Positions 35,501 through 48,600 of a DNA stretch of 64,000 nucleotides are shown in pieces. Source of the DNA: Aquarana catesbeiana. Lineage: Eukaryota; Chordata; Amphibia; Anura; Ranidae. The position numbers were made by a program, and so were the translations under genes. Numbering within the stretch: position 1 is the stretch's first letter; each line of letters opens with the position of its first letter. The notes below the pieces were generated by a model that was not told the origin of the DNA, did no database searches, and saw only the letters and a list, made by a program, of their open reading frames with translations. The stretch spans positions 667,273,639 through 667,337,638 of the forward strand of contig NC_133325.1 in assembly GCF_042186555.1 (NCBI RefSeq), given 5' to 3'.

Positions 35501-38500
35501 TCAAGATGCCAACCTCCATATTTCCATTTACCCACCTCATCAGAACTTTCTGCGCTTTGCAATAGGAGACAAACCCTTCCAGTTTGTCGCACCACTGTTT
35601 GGCCTATCCTATGCCTCCTGCTTGTAGTCTTAAGAACACAGGGTACCTAGATGATTTTTGATTCACCCTCTCTATTTGTCCTGTTTACCATTATCATTGA
35701 AAATTCCAAATTTTAGACTGTCCCCAGAAAAGTAATAGAGAGGAAATTTTCCAATGGGTGCACTAGTTCTGGTGCCCTGGGGGTCCCCAAGGTAATCCCT
35801 TAATTTGCAGGGATTTTCTCACTTTCTGTTTTGGATATTGGACAGGATGTGAAGGGAAATCTCCCCAATGGGACACAGATGGCAAAAAATAAACTGACAA
35901 GGGTTATGACCATCTCTTACTCTATCCAAAGTTTAAAAAAATGTTTTGCCTATAGTTCTACTTCATGATCAAAAAGACCCCTTTCTTTGAAATTCTCCAC
36001 GAGAGACCTGGGCCCCATGGTGGCCTCATGTTAGACTGTTCCCTTTGCTCAGTTCTGGAAAGTCTAGGCCCTTCCACACAACATTCTCTTGGCCTATAAC
36101 ACACACTCCATCTTTTGACTTCCGTATGCTTCTCCCCAGTTAAGGGTAGAACTCTCTAGCAAATTTCCAATCCAGCCTTGGAAATAGGAATGTAATTTCT
36201 CCCACACCTATGGAAGGTGATAACAGATGCCAGCCTCATAAGCTGAAGAGAAGTGTTCCAGTCTCTCACTGTTTAGAGAACCTGGTCACCCAAAGAAGCA
36301 AAGCTCCCTAACAACATCTAAGAACTCGGAGAAATAAATTGGCTCTGCGCCACTAGACCCCCCTTTGTTTTAAAGATACCCAATCAATGTGCAGTTAGAC
36401 AATGCCACATCAGTGGCCTAGATCAATCTTCAGGGGCACTAGGAATCGAGCAACCTTAAAGAAGTAAGGCTGATCATCTCCTGGAAGGAAAAGAAAAACA
36501 CTGTCCAGCCATCTCTGCTGCTCACATTCTGGAAGTGAAGAATTCGGAAGGTGGATTTCCTCAGTTGTCACTGCCAAGACCAAGGGCAATGGTCCCTTCA
36601 TCCCAACATCTTCAACCTTCTATGTCAGGAATGAAGGATTCAAGATGTGGAGATCTTCAACAACAAGGTACCTCCTATTTGTGACCGGGACCAAGGATCC
36701 ACTGACATCTGATGTTCTGGTAATTCCATGGATTTATGAAATGGACTCCAGGTTCATATATGCCTTCTTTCCAGTGCTCTTTCTCCTCGACCACTCGATG
36801 CCCAGAAGAACCTTTTGTAGACAGATATGCTCAAAGTTCTGGAAGACTACCCTGACCTCCAGGCCATAGTGCAGACTGGGCGTTTGCCCGGTGGGCCAGG
36901 GGCCTCTGGGCCGCATGTCTGGCTGTGACATATAGCGCCGGCCACCGCTGCGTCTTCTGACATGCAGAGCCGGACGCTGATGTTCTGCGCTGCATGCAGG
37001 GCCGGCGGCTGGTGGTGGTGGGAGGAGTGGAGGCATTCTCCACCTACCAAGCCCATCCATGGCAACCCAGGCCGCCGCTGAACAGAAAGTCCCCGTTTGA
37101 GCATGCACCCCGCAGCCAACAGGCACCTGGCAACCAGGAGAGGAGGAGGGATGGAGAAGCCGAGCAAGAGGTCGCTATGGGGAGGCGGTGCCGTCCACCA
37201 GTGAACACAAGCGGCCGCGTTGTGACAAGGGGAAGGCGAGCTGTGGGATATCAGCGTATCTCCCCCGCTCGCCCCTCCCCCTGTCAGCAGAGCGCGGCTC
37301 TCATCTTATTTGGCTGCTCCGCTTGTTGCCGATCTGCTTCTATCCCCATTGGCCACAGTGGAGGGTCAGTCAGAAGAGGCTAGCAGTGCATCATGGGATC
37401 TGTAGTACTGGAGGATTGTAAGCCCCATTGTTGTCCACAGGCAGCAGACTTCAGCCCCCAGCATGCACTCTGCTGGGGGAAAGAGTGAGAGCCTGAAACC
37501 CAGAAAGAAGCTGAATGACTACTAAAGGAAAAAGAGAGGACTGTGCTGGGGGAAGCCAGAGAGAGAGTGCCACGCTGTACCCACACCACCAGAGAGAGTG
37601 CCACCACCACGCTGCACCCACATCACCAGAGAGAGTGCCAAGCTGTACCCGCACCACCAGAGAGGGAGCCAAGCTGTACCCGCGCCACCAGAGAGGGAGC
37701 CAAGCTGTACCCGCGCCACCAGAGAGGGAGCCAAGCTGTACCCGCGCCACCAGAGAGGGAGCCAAGCTGTACCCGCTCCACCAGAGAGGGAGCCAAGCTG
37801 TACCCGCTCCACCAGAGAGGGAGCCAGGCTGGACCCGCACCACCAGAGAGGGAGCCAGGCTGTACCCGCACCACCAGAGAGGGAGCCAGGCTGTACCCGC
37901 ACCACCAGAGAGGGAGCCAGGCTGTACCCGCACCACCAGAGAGGGAGCCAGGCTGTACCCGCACCACCAGAGAGGGAGCCAGGCTGTACCCGCACCACCA
38001 GAGAGGGAGCCAGGCTGTACCCGCACCACCAGAGAGGGAGCCAGGCTGGACCCGCACCACCAGAGAGGGAGCCAGGCTGGACCCGCACCACCAGAGAGGG
38101 AGCCAGGCTGGACCCGCACCACCAGAGAGGGAGCCAGGCTGGACCCGCACCACCAGAGAGGGAGCCAGGCTGGACCCGCACCACCAGAGAGGGAGCCAGG
38201 CTGGACCCGCACCACCAGAGAGGGAGCCAGGCTGGACCCGCACCACCAGAGAGGGAGCCAGGCTGGACCCGCACCACCAGAGAGGGAGCCAGGCTGGACC
38301 CGCACCACCAGAGAGGGAGCCAGGCTGGACCCGCACCACCAGAGAGGGAGCCAGGCTGGACCCGCAGCACCAGAGAGGGAGCCAGGCTGGACCCGCAGCA
38401 CCAGAGAGGGAGCCAGGCTGGACCCGCAGCACCAGAGAGGGAGCCAGGCTGGACCCGCAGCACCAGAGAGGGAGCCAGGCTGGACCCGCAGCACCAGAGA

Positions 38501-41500
38501 GGGAGCCAGGCTGGACCCGCAGCACCAGAGAGGGAGCCAGGCTGGACCCGCAGCACCAGAGAGGGAGCCAGGCTGGACCCGCAGCACCAGAGAGGGAGCC
38601 AGGCTGGACCCGCAGCACCAGAGAGGGAGCCAGGCTGGACCCGCAGCACCAGAGAGGGAGCCAGGCTGGACCCGCAGCACCAGAGAGGGAGCCAGGCTGG
38701 ACCCGCAGCACCAGAGAGGGAGCCAGGCTGGACCCGCAGCACCAGAGAGGGAGCCAGGCTGGACCCGCAGCACCAGAGAGGGAGCCAGGCTGGACCCGCA
38801 GCACCAGAGAGGGAGCCAGGCTGGACCCGCACCACCAGAGAGGGAGCCAGGCTGGACCCGCACCACCAGAGAGGGAGCCAGGCTGGACCCGCACCACCAG
38901 AGAGGGAGCCAGGCTGGACCCGCACCACCAGAGAGGGAGCCAGGCTGGACCCGCACCACCAGAGAGGGAGCCAGGCTGGACCCGCACCACCAGAGAGGGA
39001 GCCAGGCTGGACCCGCACCACCAGAGAGGGAGCCAGGCTGGACCCGCACCACCAGAGAGGGAGCCAGGCTGGACCCGCACCACCAGAGAGGGAGCCAGGC
39101 TGGACCCGCACCACCAGAGAGGGAGCCAGGCTGGACCCGCACCACCAGAGAGGGAGCCAGGCTGGACCCGCACCACCAGAGAGGGAGCCAGGCTGGACCC
39201 GCACCACCAGAGAGGGAGCCAGGCTGGACCCGCACCACCAGAGAGGGAGCCAGGCTGGACCCGCACCACCAGAGAGGGAGCCAGGCTGGACCCGCACCAC
39301 CAGAGAGGGAGCCAGGCTGGACCCGCACCACCAGAGAGGGAGCCAGGCTGGACCCGCACCACCAGAGAGGGAGCCAGGCTGGACCCGCACCACCAGAGAG
39401 GGAGCCAGGCTGGACCCGCACCACCAGAGAGGGAGCCAGGCTGGACCCGCACCACCAGAGAGGGAGCCAGGCTGGACCCGCACCACCAGAGAGGGAGCCA
39501 GGCTGGACCCGCACCACCAGAGAGGGAGCCAGGCTGGACCCGCACCACCAGAGAGGGAGCCAGGCTGGACCCGCACCACCAGAGAGGGAGCCAGGCTGGA
39601 CCCGCACCACCAGAGAGGGAGCCAGGCTGGACCCGCACCACCAGAGAGGGAGCCAGGCTGGACCCGCACCACCAGAGAGGGAGCCAGGCTGGACCCGCAC
39701 CACCAGAGAGGGAGCCAGGCTGGACCCGCACCACCAGAGAGGGAGCCAGGCTGGACCCGCACCACCAGAGAGGGAGCCAGGCTGGACCCGCACCACCAGA
39801 GAGGGAGCCAGGCTGGACCCGCACCACCAGAGAGGGAGCCAGGCTGGACCCGCACCACCAGAGAGGGAGCCAGGCTGGACCCGCACCACCAGAGAGGGAG
39901 CCAGGCTGGACCCGCACCACCAGAGAGGGAGCCAGGCTGGACCCGCACCACCAGAGAGGGAGCCAGGCTGGACCCGCACCACCAGAGAGGGAGCCAGGCT
40001 GGACCCGCACCACCAGAGAGGGAGCCAGGCTGGACCCGCACCACCAGAGAGGGAGCCAGGCTGGACCCGCACCACCGGAAAGAGCCAGGCTGGACCCGCA
40101 CCACCGGAAAGAGCCAGGCTGGACCCGCACCACCGGAAAGAGCCAGGCTGGACCCGCACCACCGGAAAGAGCCAGGCTGGACCCGCACCACCGGAAAGAG
40201 CCAGGCTGGACCCGCACCACCGGAAAGAGCCAGGCTGGACCCGCACCACCGGAAAGAGCCAGGCTGGACCCGCACCACCGGAAAGAGCCAGGCTGGACCC
40301 GCACCACCGGAAAGAGCCAGGCTGGACCCGCACCACCGGAAAGAGCCAGGCTGGACCCGCACCACCGGAAAGAGCCAGGCTGGACCCGCACCACCGGAAA
40401 GAGCCAGGCTGGACCCGCACCACCGGAAAGAGCCAGGCTGGACCCGCACCACCGGAAAGAGCCAGGCTGGACCCGCACCACCGGAAAGAGCCAGGCTGGA
40501 CCCGCACCACCGGAAAGAGCCAGGCTGGACCCGCACCACCGGAAAGAGCCAGGCTGGACCCGCACCACCGGAAAGAGAGCGCCATACTGTCCAGTACCAC
40601 TGGAGAGAGAGACATAATAGGAGACAGACAGTACTAGCATTGTATGGCCACAATAGGATTGGGACATCGTAATATAAAGGGGACTGCACTGTAATCATTG
40701 CAGTGCCCCTTTACAGTACAGTCCCCTTTATGTGACAGTGTCCCTGCACATTACAGGTGGAGGACCGACACCAACCACCCCCGTGAATGTCTACCAGCGC
40801 CCCCCCCCCCCCCCCCCCCGGAAAAGTTGGCTGCTCAGTCTAAAATGCTCGGGCCTTTTTTTTTGTCCCAGTCTGGGCCTACTGACCTCTTCCAAATAGG
40901 CCAGACCTGCTGTCTCAAGCCCCCCTGCTTAATTCTGCTTCTCAGTCATTAGCTTTAATGGCATAGTTGTTGAAACCCAGAACCTAAAGGAATATGAATA
41001 TGAACTATAAATAGAAACTATGAATATCCAGCATGTGTGCTTTACTGTACGATTAAGATAAAAGGAATTCTGACTTACAAGTAAATTCCACGTGTTAGAA
41101 TAAAGTACAGGACACAGGCCACCCTCCCCCCTGTTCCTGTGTTATTCTGCATTGCTTGCTAAAAAACTGAGCTCTCATGAAATGGGTTAAGGTTATAGGG
41201 GTATGTCCGAGGAAGGGAGGGCGTGTCCAAAGGATTTGCCAGTGTCCAATCACCTGAAGACAGCAGCCTATGATCCAGGGTCTTTGAATATGCAGCATGT
41301 GTCCTGTACTGTACTCCAGATTTTTACAAGCAAGTCCAAATTCCCTTCCACGTTTTTCTATGCATCCTGATGACCAAAGCTATGGCTCCTCTGTGTGTAT
41401 ATGAAGGGCTGACAATTGGGCTGAATTAACACTGGTTTACGTAGCTCTAGGTGGTGTTGGCAGGAGGAATAGTTCACTCCCATCATCCACATATTTACAA

Positions 41501-44500
41501 AGAGGAGCCATAGTTTTTACAATTGTGACTGCATAGAAAAACATTGGAAAAAATTGTATTTACATTGCGTTTTATGGTAAAATGTATCTAGCCTAGGCAA
41601 TGGTGAGGCTACATTTTGAAGTTGGTTCATGGTTTAGTATTTTCTTCATACTTTCAGTAGTTCTGCATTTTACATGTATTAATGTTCCCTGTTTCTCTGC
41701 AGGTTCATAAGTTAGAGCCAGATGTTTGGAAAAATGTGGAAGTAGTACAAATTGATATTGCAGATCGAAACCAGGTTCTCTCCAAGGTTGGTATACTTTG
41801 TGGTATCTTAGTAACTTAAAAATAAATTTGCTTTATCTGATGGGATTGAAACAGGGAAATCGAACAGTGTATGGCTAGCTTAATCTCCTACTAAATATTG
41901 TGCTGGTTATTACTTTTTTCTGTCTGTGCTTTTCTTATCTAGAAAGCAGTTGTGTATTGTATTATAATGTTCCCATTTAACATTAAGGTTGGGTCACACT
42001 GGTGCGATTCAGGAACCACAGCGAACCCACATTGCATCTAACTAGCACGTAGTTCACACTGCTCTCTGCGAACCTCTGTGGGTGTCAATGTAAAGTTAAT
42101 GACACCCCCAAATCGGATGGAATCACATGGGTCTGAACACTCATGCGATCGGATTCCAGTGTGGACAAAGGGGTCCTGCACCATTTTCGTGTGAATGCGA
42201 TGCGATTTCAGCCATACAAATTGGCAGAATTTGCATCACACAGACATTGCATTTGATGTTCACAGCGATGTAAATCACGTGCGATCTCTGACATCACATA
42301 AGTGTGAACCCAGCCTAAATTATCCAAATATACCAATCGTAAATCTTTATGCATATCTCTGTTTATAGATAGAGATAATCTTTAGCTAATGCTTATGGCT
42401 AACTGTAATATTCTGTTCATCATGCATTGAACTTGAACGGTACACATTCAAACCCACCATGATATTGGTTAGAATAGTTGAAGTTAATTCTATAGAAACA
42501 AAAAGAGGCTTTATAAAAATAGTGTATTGAAAGAGCTGCTTATGATGGGAATTCTCAGATGGAAATAGTAATTTCTTGTTTACAGACTACATGCTATTAT
42601 TTTTGTGTCAGTGGCGCAGTCACAGTGGCTTTATAACCTTCTGTGATGCTGCATTAAGAATTGCAATTGCACATGGTGTCCCTAACCAAAAGCAGGAACC
42701 TTTTCTTTTTTTTTTTCTGCAGTTATGTAGATTGTATTAGCTGAATGTACTTTTTCTTGCAGACATAACACAATCCTTAATATTTCATGCTACCCAGATG
42801 GAGTTGCCAATTGTAGCTAAACAAAAGGACTTTGATTATCTGAAGCAGTAGCTAAATTGTAGTCAGGTGTTAAAGCGCACACAAGAACCCTAGGGTTTTA
42901 CTTTAAAGGCAGGTTCTCATTTATAACAGAATGTAAATGGGGGTTATGGCGCTCCCTTATGGGGGGTATATAAGTGATTATAGTAAATATATTATAATGA
43001 ATAATAAATACCATACGCAAAGGGTAAGTGCAATAACTCTGGATGCTCATAAATTGATTAATACCATAAAAAATTGAAAAAAGTGAAACCAAAAAATGAT
43101 GAAAACATCCCATTCACATGTAATGGGCAAGTGTGAAATATTAGTCAGTTGCAGGTGCTGACCAATAGGTGCTACTAATATATATAATACTGTGCAACTC
43201 TGTAATTAGTCCAACGTGTCCCAAAAGTAAATAACAAATGCAAGCCAATAGGAAAAATAAATATAAAGGAAAATCCAAATGGAGTAAAAAATACAAAAAG
43301 TCTAATCAAAAGTGATATATTCCAAAATATATATATCATAACAAAGTTCCAACTGCTTTGGTGACTGTAGTGCCCACAGAGGAGAATATCCGTGACTTCT
43401 GTGCTCCCCCTTTTGGCTCCCCACTCACCGGCTCCCAATACCCCTGCAGGGGTGACAGACACTATAAGATTCCAATGCCGTCCTCTTGGTTGGTATCCCG
43501 TGGTTGCTGAAATATGGTATCCTCTGTCCCAGGGTTCCCAGGTCAATCATCCATATCACCTTACACCACGTCCAAGAAGGGGAATCGCCAGAGAAATCCT
43601 CATAAGAAAAGATGTCACCTCATAGTGTAGTATAATTAAAAAGCTTTATTAAAATACTGATCCCCGAGTGGGAACAAGAATAAAAACCGCAAAACACTAC
43701 ACTATGGGTGAAGTCGAAACCAGGAAGAGCTTTCCCGCAGCGTGCGGTCCAGCTGCGTTCCAAGCTCACTCGCTCCGTACCCGGAAATGACGTAAGTGCG
43801 TAGCCCCGCCTTACGCGTTTCGTCATCAAAGGCCCTCATTTATGCATAAGTGAGAGCCTAATTACAGAAGTCATTTTTAAAAATGAACTCTGCATGAGGC
43901 CCTTTTCTGTGTTTAATCTGTATTTAAACCCAAAATGATTGGATATCCAAATGTAGTGGCACGTTAACTTTAGCTACAGACTAAAGATGACCTTCTAGTG
44001 AATGTGCTGCCCAGCACTTCCCGGCATATATGGTGGCTGTTTGTGTTTTTAGGTTTATGAAGTGAGACTAGGGAAGCGCTGTAGTCACCTCCAGTATCTG
44101 CCTATTAGAAACAGTAGTGATTGGACAAATCACTAAAGTTTTTAACCTGTCTAGCCACAAATGAACCCCAGTCAGTTGTATCCAAAGGGAGCTTATAGAT
44201 GTCATTTTGGCTGGATCAAAAAATTGTCATCCCCTGTCTATGGGCACCTACAGCTGGTATAGAAATAATCACCCCTCTTTAAATAAATCTCATTTTGTTG
44301 CTCTGCAGCCTGAAATGAAGACAGACAGTTTTTTATTTTATCCAGCTGTATTTACAATTTATAACATCCAAGTCAAAGATATAACACCAACATGCCATAA
44401 AAAAAAATCAAAAACAGAATTAATGAGTTGGAAAAGGGATCATCTTCCTCCTAAAAATGACTTGTAAACTCAGTCAGGTGTAGCTAATGACCTTCTCAAT

Positions 44501-45619
44501 GGCACACTAAACCATTTGACTTTCAACTGTGATCAGCTGTGGTCATTTTGATTAGATCAGCATGGAAAGAGCTTTACTGGAGCATGTCAGTTCCTGGTAG
44601 TGCAACTGAAGCAAGCAATCAACTATGGGTGGCAAGGCACTGTCGAAAGATCTCTGGGATAAAATTGTGGACAGGCACAAGTCAGGAGATGAATACAGCA
44701 AAAATGTCAAAGGCTTTATCAATGCCTAGAAGCACAGTGAATTCTATTACTAAGAAGTGGAAGGTATTTGATATAACACAGACCCTCCCTGGATCAGAAC
44801 GCTGCTCTAAACTGGGTGAAAGAGCCAGGAGGAAACTGGTCAGAGAGGCTACCAAGTGGCTTACAGCAACTCTGAAGGAGTTTCAGGAATTTGTGACAGA
44901 GTGGTCGTTTTCATGTGACAACAATATCACAAATTCTCCACAAATGTGGCTTGTATAGAAGGCTTGCAAGAAAAAAGCCACTCTTCGAGGAAGACCACTC
45001 AACTGAGCTTTGCCAAAATGCACCTTGAAGATTCTGAGGCCACATGGAAAGAGTGTTATGGTCAGATGAGACTAAAATTGAATTATTTGGCCTCAACACC
45101 AAACGATATTTCTGGCGGAAATTGCATGGTCTAATTAGAGCCCAGACTTAAACTCCATTGAAAACATGTGTAATGACTTGAAGACTGCTGTCCAGAAACA
45201 GTCACCATCAAATTCAACTGAACTTGAGCAATTCTGCAAAGAAGAGTGGGCAAATATTGCAAAGTCTAGATGTGCAAAGTTAGTAGAGGCATATTCCAAC
45301 AGACTAAAGGTTGTAATTAAAGCAAAAGGTGGTTCAACAAAATACTGACACAAGGTGTGATCCTTTTTTCAACTCATGATTCTGTTTTTGAATTTCTTTT
45401 TCTGACATATTGGTGTTATATCTTTACCTTGGATGTTATAAGTTGCACTGAGTAAATACAGCCAAATAAAATAAAAACTGTGTTTGTCTTCATTTCAGGC
45501 GGCAAAGCAATAAAATGTGATTATTTTAAAGAGAGGTGATTCTTTTCTACTGTACAGCCATGGCCAAATGTTTTGAGAATGACACAAATATTAGTTTTCA
45601 CAAAGTCTGCTGCGTCACT

Positions 45620-45656
<37 letters not shown>

Positions 45657-48600
45657 TCAAAAGTTACTATGGTATACTGAAGTATAAGTATAAGCATTTC
45701 ATAAGTGTCAAAGGCTTTTATTGATAATAATTTTAAGTTTATGCAAAGAGTCAACGTTTGCAGTGCTGACCCTTCTTTTTCGGGACCTCTGCAATTCACC
45801 CTGGCATGCTGTCAATCAACTTCTGGGCCACATCCTGACTGATGGAAGCCCATGCTTGTGTTTGTCAGAATTTGTCCTTTTCTTCTCTGGACAATAATTT
45901 TTCTGGATGCCCCAAACAATTGGAAAGGTGATTTATCAGAGAAAATGATTTTACCCCAGTCCTCAGCAGTCCATTCCCTGTACCTTTTGCAGAATGTCAG
46001 TCTGTCCCTGATGTTTTTCCGAGAGAGAAGTGGCTTCTTTGCTGCCCTTCTTGACACCAGGCCATCCTCCAAAAGTCTTCGTCTCACTGTGCGTGCAGAT
46101 GTACTCACACCTGCTGTCATTTCTGAGCAAGCTCTGCACTGGTGGGGTCCCAAACCCGCAGGTGAATCAACTGTAGGAGACGATCCTGGTGCTTGCTGGA
46201 CTTTCTTGGGCACCCTGAAGCCTTCTTCACAACAATAAAACCTCTCTCCTTGAAATTCTTGTTGATTCTATAAAGTTAGTTTAGGTGCAATCTTCGTAGC
46301 AGCAATATCCTTGTCTATGAATCCCTTTTTGTGCAAATAATTATGACTGCACATTTTTTTCCTTGCAGGTTACCATGGAACAATGTTTTCAAGCACCACC
46401 CTCCTTTTAAAGCTTCCAGTCTGTTATTCTAACTTAATCAGCATTACAGAGTGATTTCCAGCCTTGTCCTCGTCAACACTGACACCTGTGTTAATGAGAG
46501 AATCACTGACATGTCAGCTGGTCCTTTTGTGGCAGGACTGAAATGCAGTGGAAATAGAGTTTTGTTTTGTTTTTTTGGGGATTAAGTTCATTTTTTTGGC
46601 AGAGGGACTTTGCAATTCATCTTCATAACATTCTGGAGTGTATGCAAATTACCATCATAAAAACTGAGGCAGCAGACTTTGTGAAAATTAATATTTGTGT
46701 CATTCTTAAAACTTTTGGCCACAGCTGTATAGTCTACCACGAAAGTCGGTAACCCATTGACCACGATCTACCTGTTCACTGAGGGCAGGTGGGTAAATTG
46801 CGACCGTGTCCCTGCTCCTCATGTCAGAGTGGACAGCGGGAGGCAGCACAGCTGATGATGTAGGGCAGGAGCGAGAGTTGCCCAAGTTAACTTTTTAAGT
46901 TGGTTGCTAGGATACAGGGCAGAGGACACTTCTATAGGGGGGGGCAGAGGAAACTACTGTGGGGGGCACAGCACACTACTGTGGAGGGTGTCAGAGGGGC
47001 AGAGCACAGTTCTGTGGTGGGTGATGAGAAGGGGGCAGAGGTCATTACTGTGTGGGGGGGCACAGGACGCTACAAGGGGGGGGAGCAAAGCAAATTACGG
47101 GGGGGGGTGATGAGAAGGTAAGCAAAGGACACTCTTATTCTTTTTAACTTTGCATTTTATTTATTTATTTATTTATTTTTTTTTTTTTACACCTTTCAAA
47201 ATGTAAAAAATAGCACCTTAATGTTCTGGTCAATCTTATAGGACAGCATTTCTGTGGTGATTTTTTTTCCACGAGTGACATTTGCTTTGAATATATTGTT
47301 ATAAATTCCTAATTACATGCCTGTTGTCATTAATGCATTTAGTGATGAAATTAATTTCAGGATTATAAGCCAGAAGAGGATCCAGCAAAATTTAAGTCTA
47401 TCAAAACTGGTCGAGGACCACTAGCTCCTGATTGGAAGGTAATTTTAATTCTATTTTCTTATAGCATGTTATGTCATAACACGTCATACACAAACGTAGG
47501 TCCATGGTGCCATATGACCAGTGCAAGCTGTTTATTAGGATGCCATTTTGTTACTGTATGTTTGAGATATATGCTAATTTGATTTAAAGTGTTACTATCG
47601 TCAAAATCAAATATGACATGTATGATACGGTCTGTCAGTAGCATTAAAGAGTAAGTAAACCCTGATGGGTTTTGCTTCCTCTTTTATTCCCCTGCAAAGT
47701 AAAAGCATAATGGGCTAGTATGCATCGCATACTAGCCCATTATGTGGCACTTACCTGCAAGTCCGCAATGTTCCCGCTGGTGGAAGCATCCATCTTCACC
47801 CCTCTTCCTTCCTGGGCCGTGGACTCCGACTCTGTGGCTGGCTGAAGTCGCGTGATATCACATGCGCATGGGAGCCTACGGTCACGGCACGGGCCCTATA
47901 GAAAAGGCACGATCGTGCCCTTTCTAAAGTGTGCATGTGCCGATGGTGTCGGCGCAAGCGTATATGATAAATATCTCCTAAACCGTGCAGGTTTAGGAGA
48001 TATTTACAGTGCCTCCAGGTAAGCCTTATTATAGGCTTACCTGTAGGGAAAAGTGGTCTGTAAGGGTTTACAACCCCTTTAACAGAGCAGTCTTTGTTTT
48101 TTGTTTTTTTGTCCCCCTGTAAATCTGTTTTTCAACTTCCTTAACTGCCTCGCGCCCGTAAAATGACGGCCAGGCGGCGCAACTCTCGTTCTGGGCGGGC
48201 GTCATATGACATCCTCCCAGAGCGACCGCTCTCGGGCTGTGATCAGTGGTGCAGTGTGTCTGTCACCGCTACACCAATCTTGGTAAAGAGCCTCTGACGG
48301 AGGCTCTTTATCACGTGATCAGCCATGTCCAATCAGTGTCCAGCAGTGCCACCTATCAGTGCCACCCATAAGTACCCATCAGTGTCGCCCATCAGTGCTG
48401 CATATGAGTGCCACCCATCAGTACCGCCTACCAGTGCCCATCGTCAGTGCCCATCAGTGCCACCTCATTGGTGCCACCTCATCAGAGCCGCCTTATCAGT
48501 GTCCATCAGTTAAGGAGAAAACGTACTTATTTACAAAATTTTATAACAGAAACAAAAGAAAAACTTTTTTTTTTCTTCAAAATTTTAGGTCTTTTTTTTT

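Noticed and set aside
36734..37383. 129-130-codon frames on both strands left of the minisatellite
   Set aside because: They overlap on opposite strands in a CpG-rich repeat flank, with no conserved motif.
37543..40585. CRISPR-like array
   Set aside because: Repeats are directly adjacent with no unique spacers, and the region is vertebrate intron.
37451..40698. Six overlapping open frames of 1014-1058 codons on both strands
   Set aside because: They are a by-product of a stop-free 31-bp repeat whose length is not a multiple of three. All frames encode cyclic 31- or 29-residue repeats, without a signal peptide, domain or splice context.
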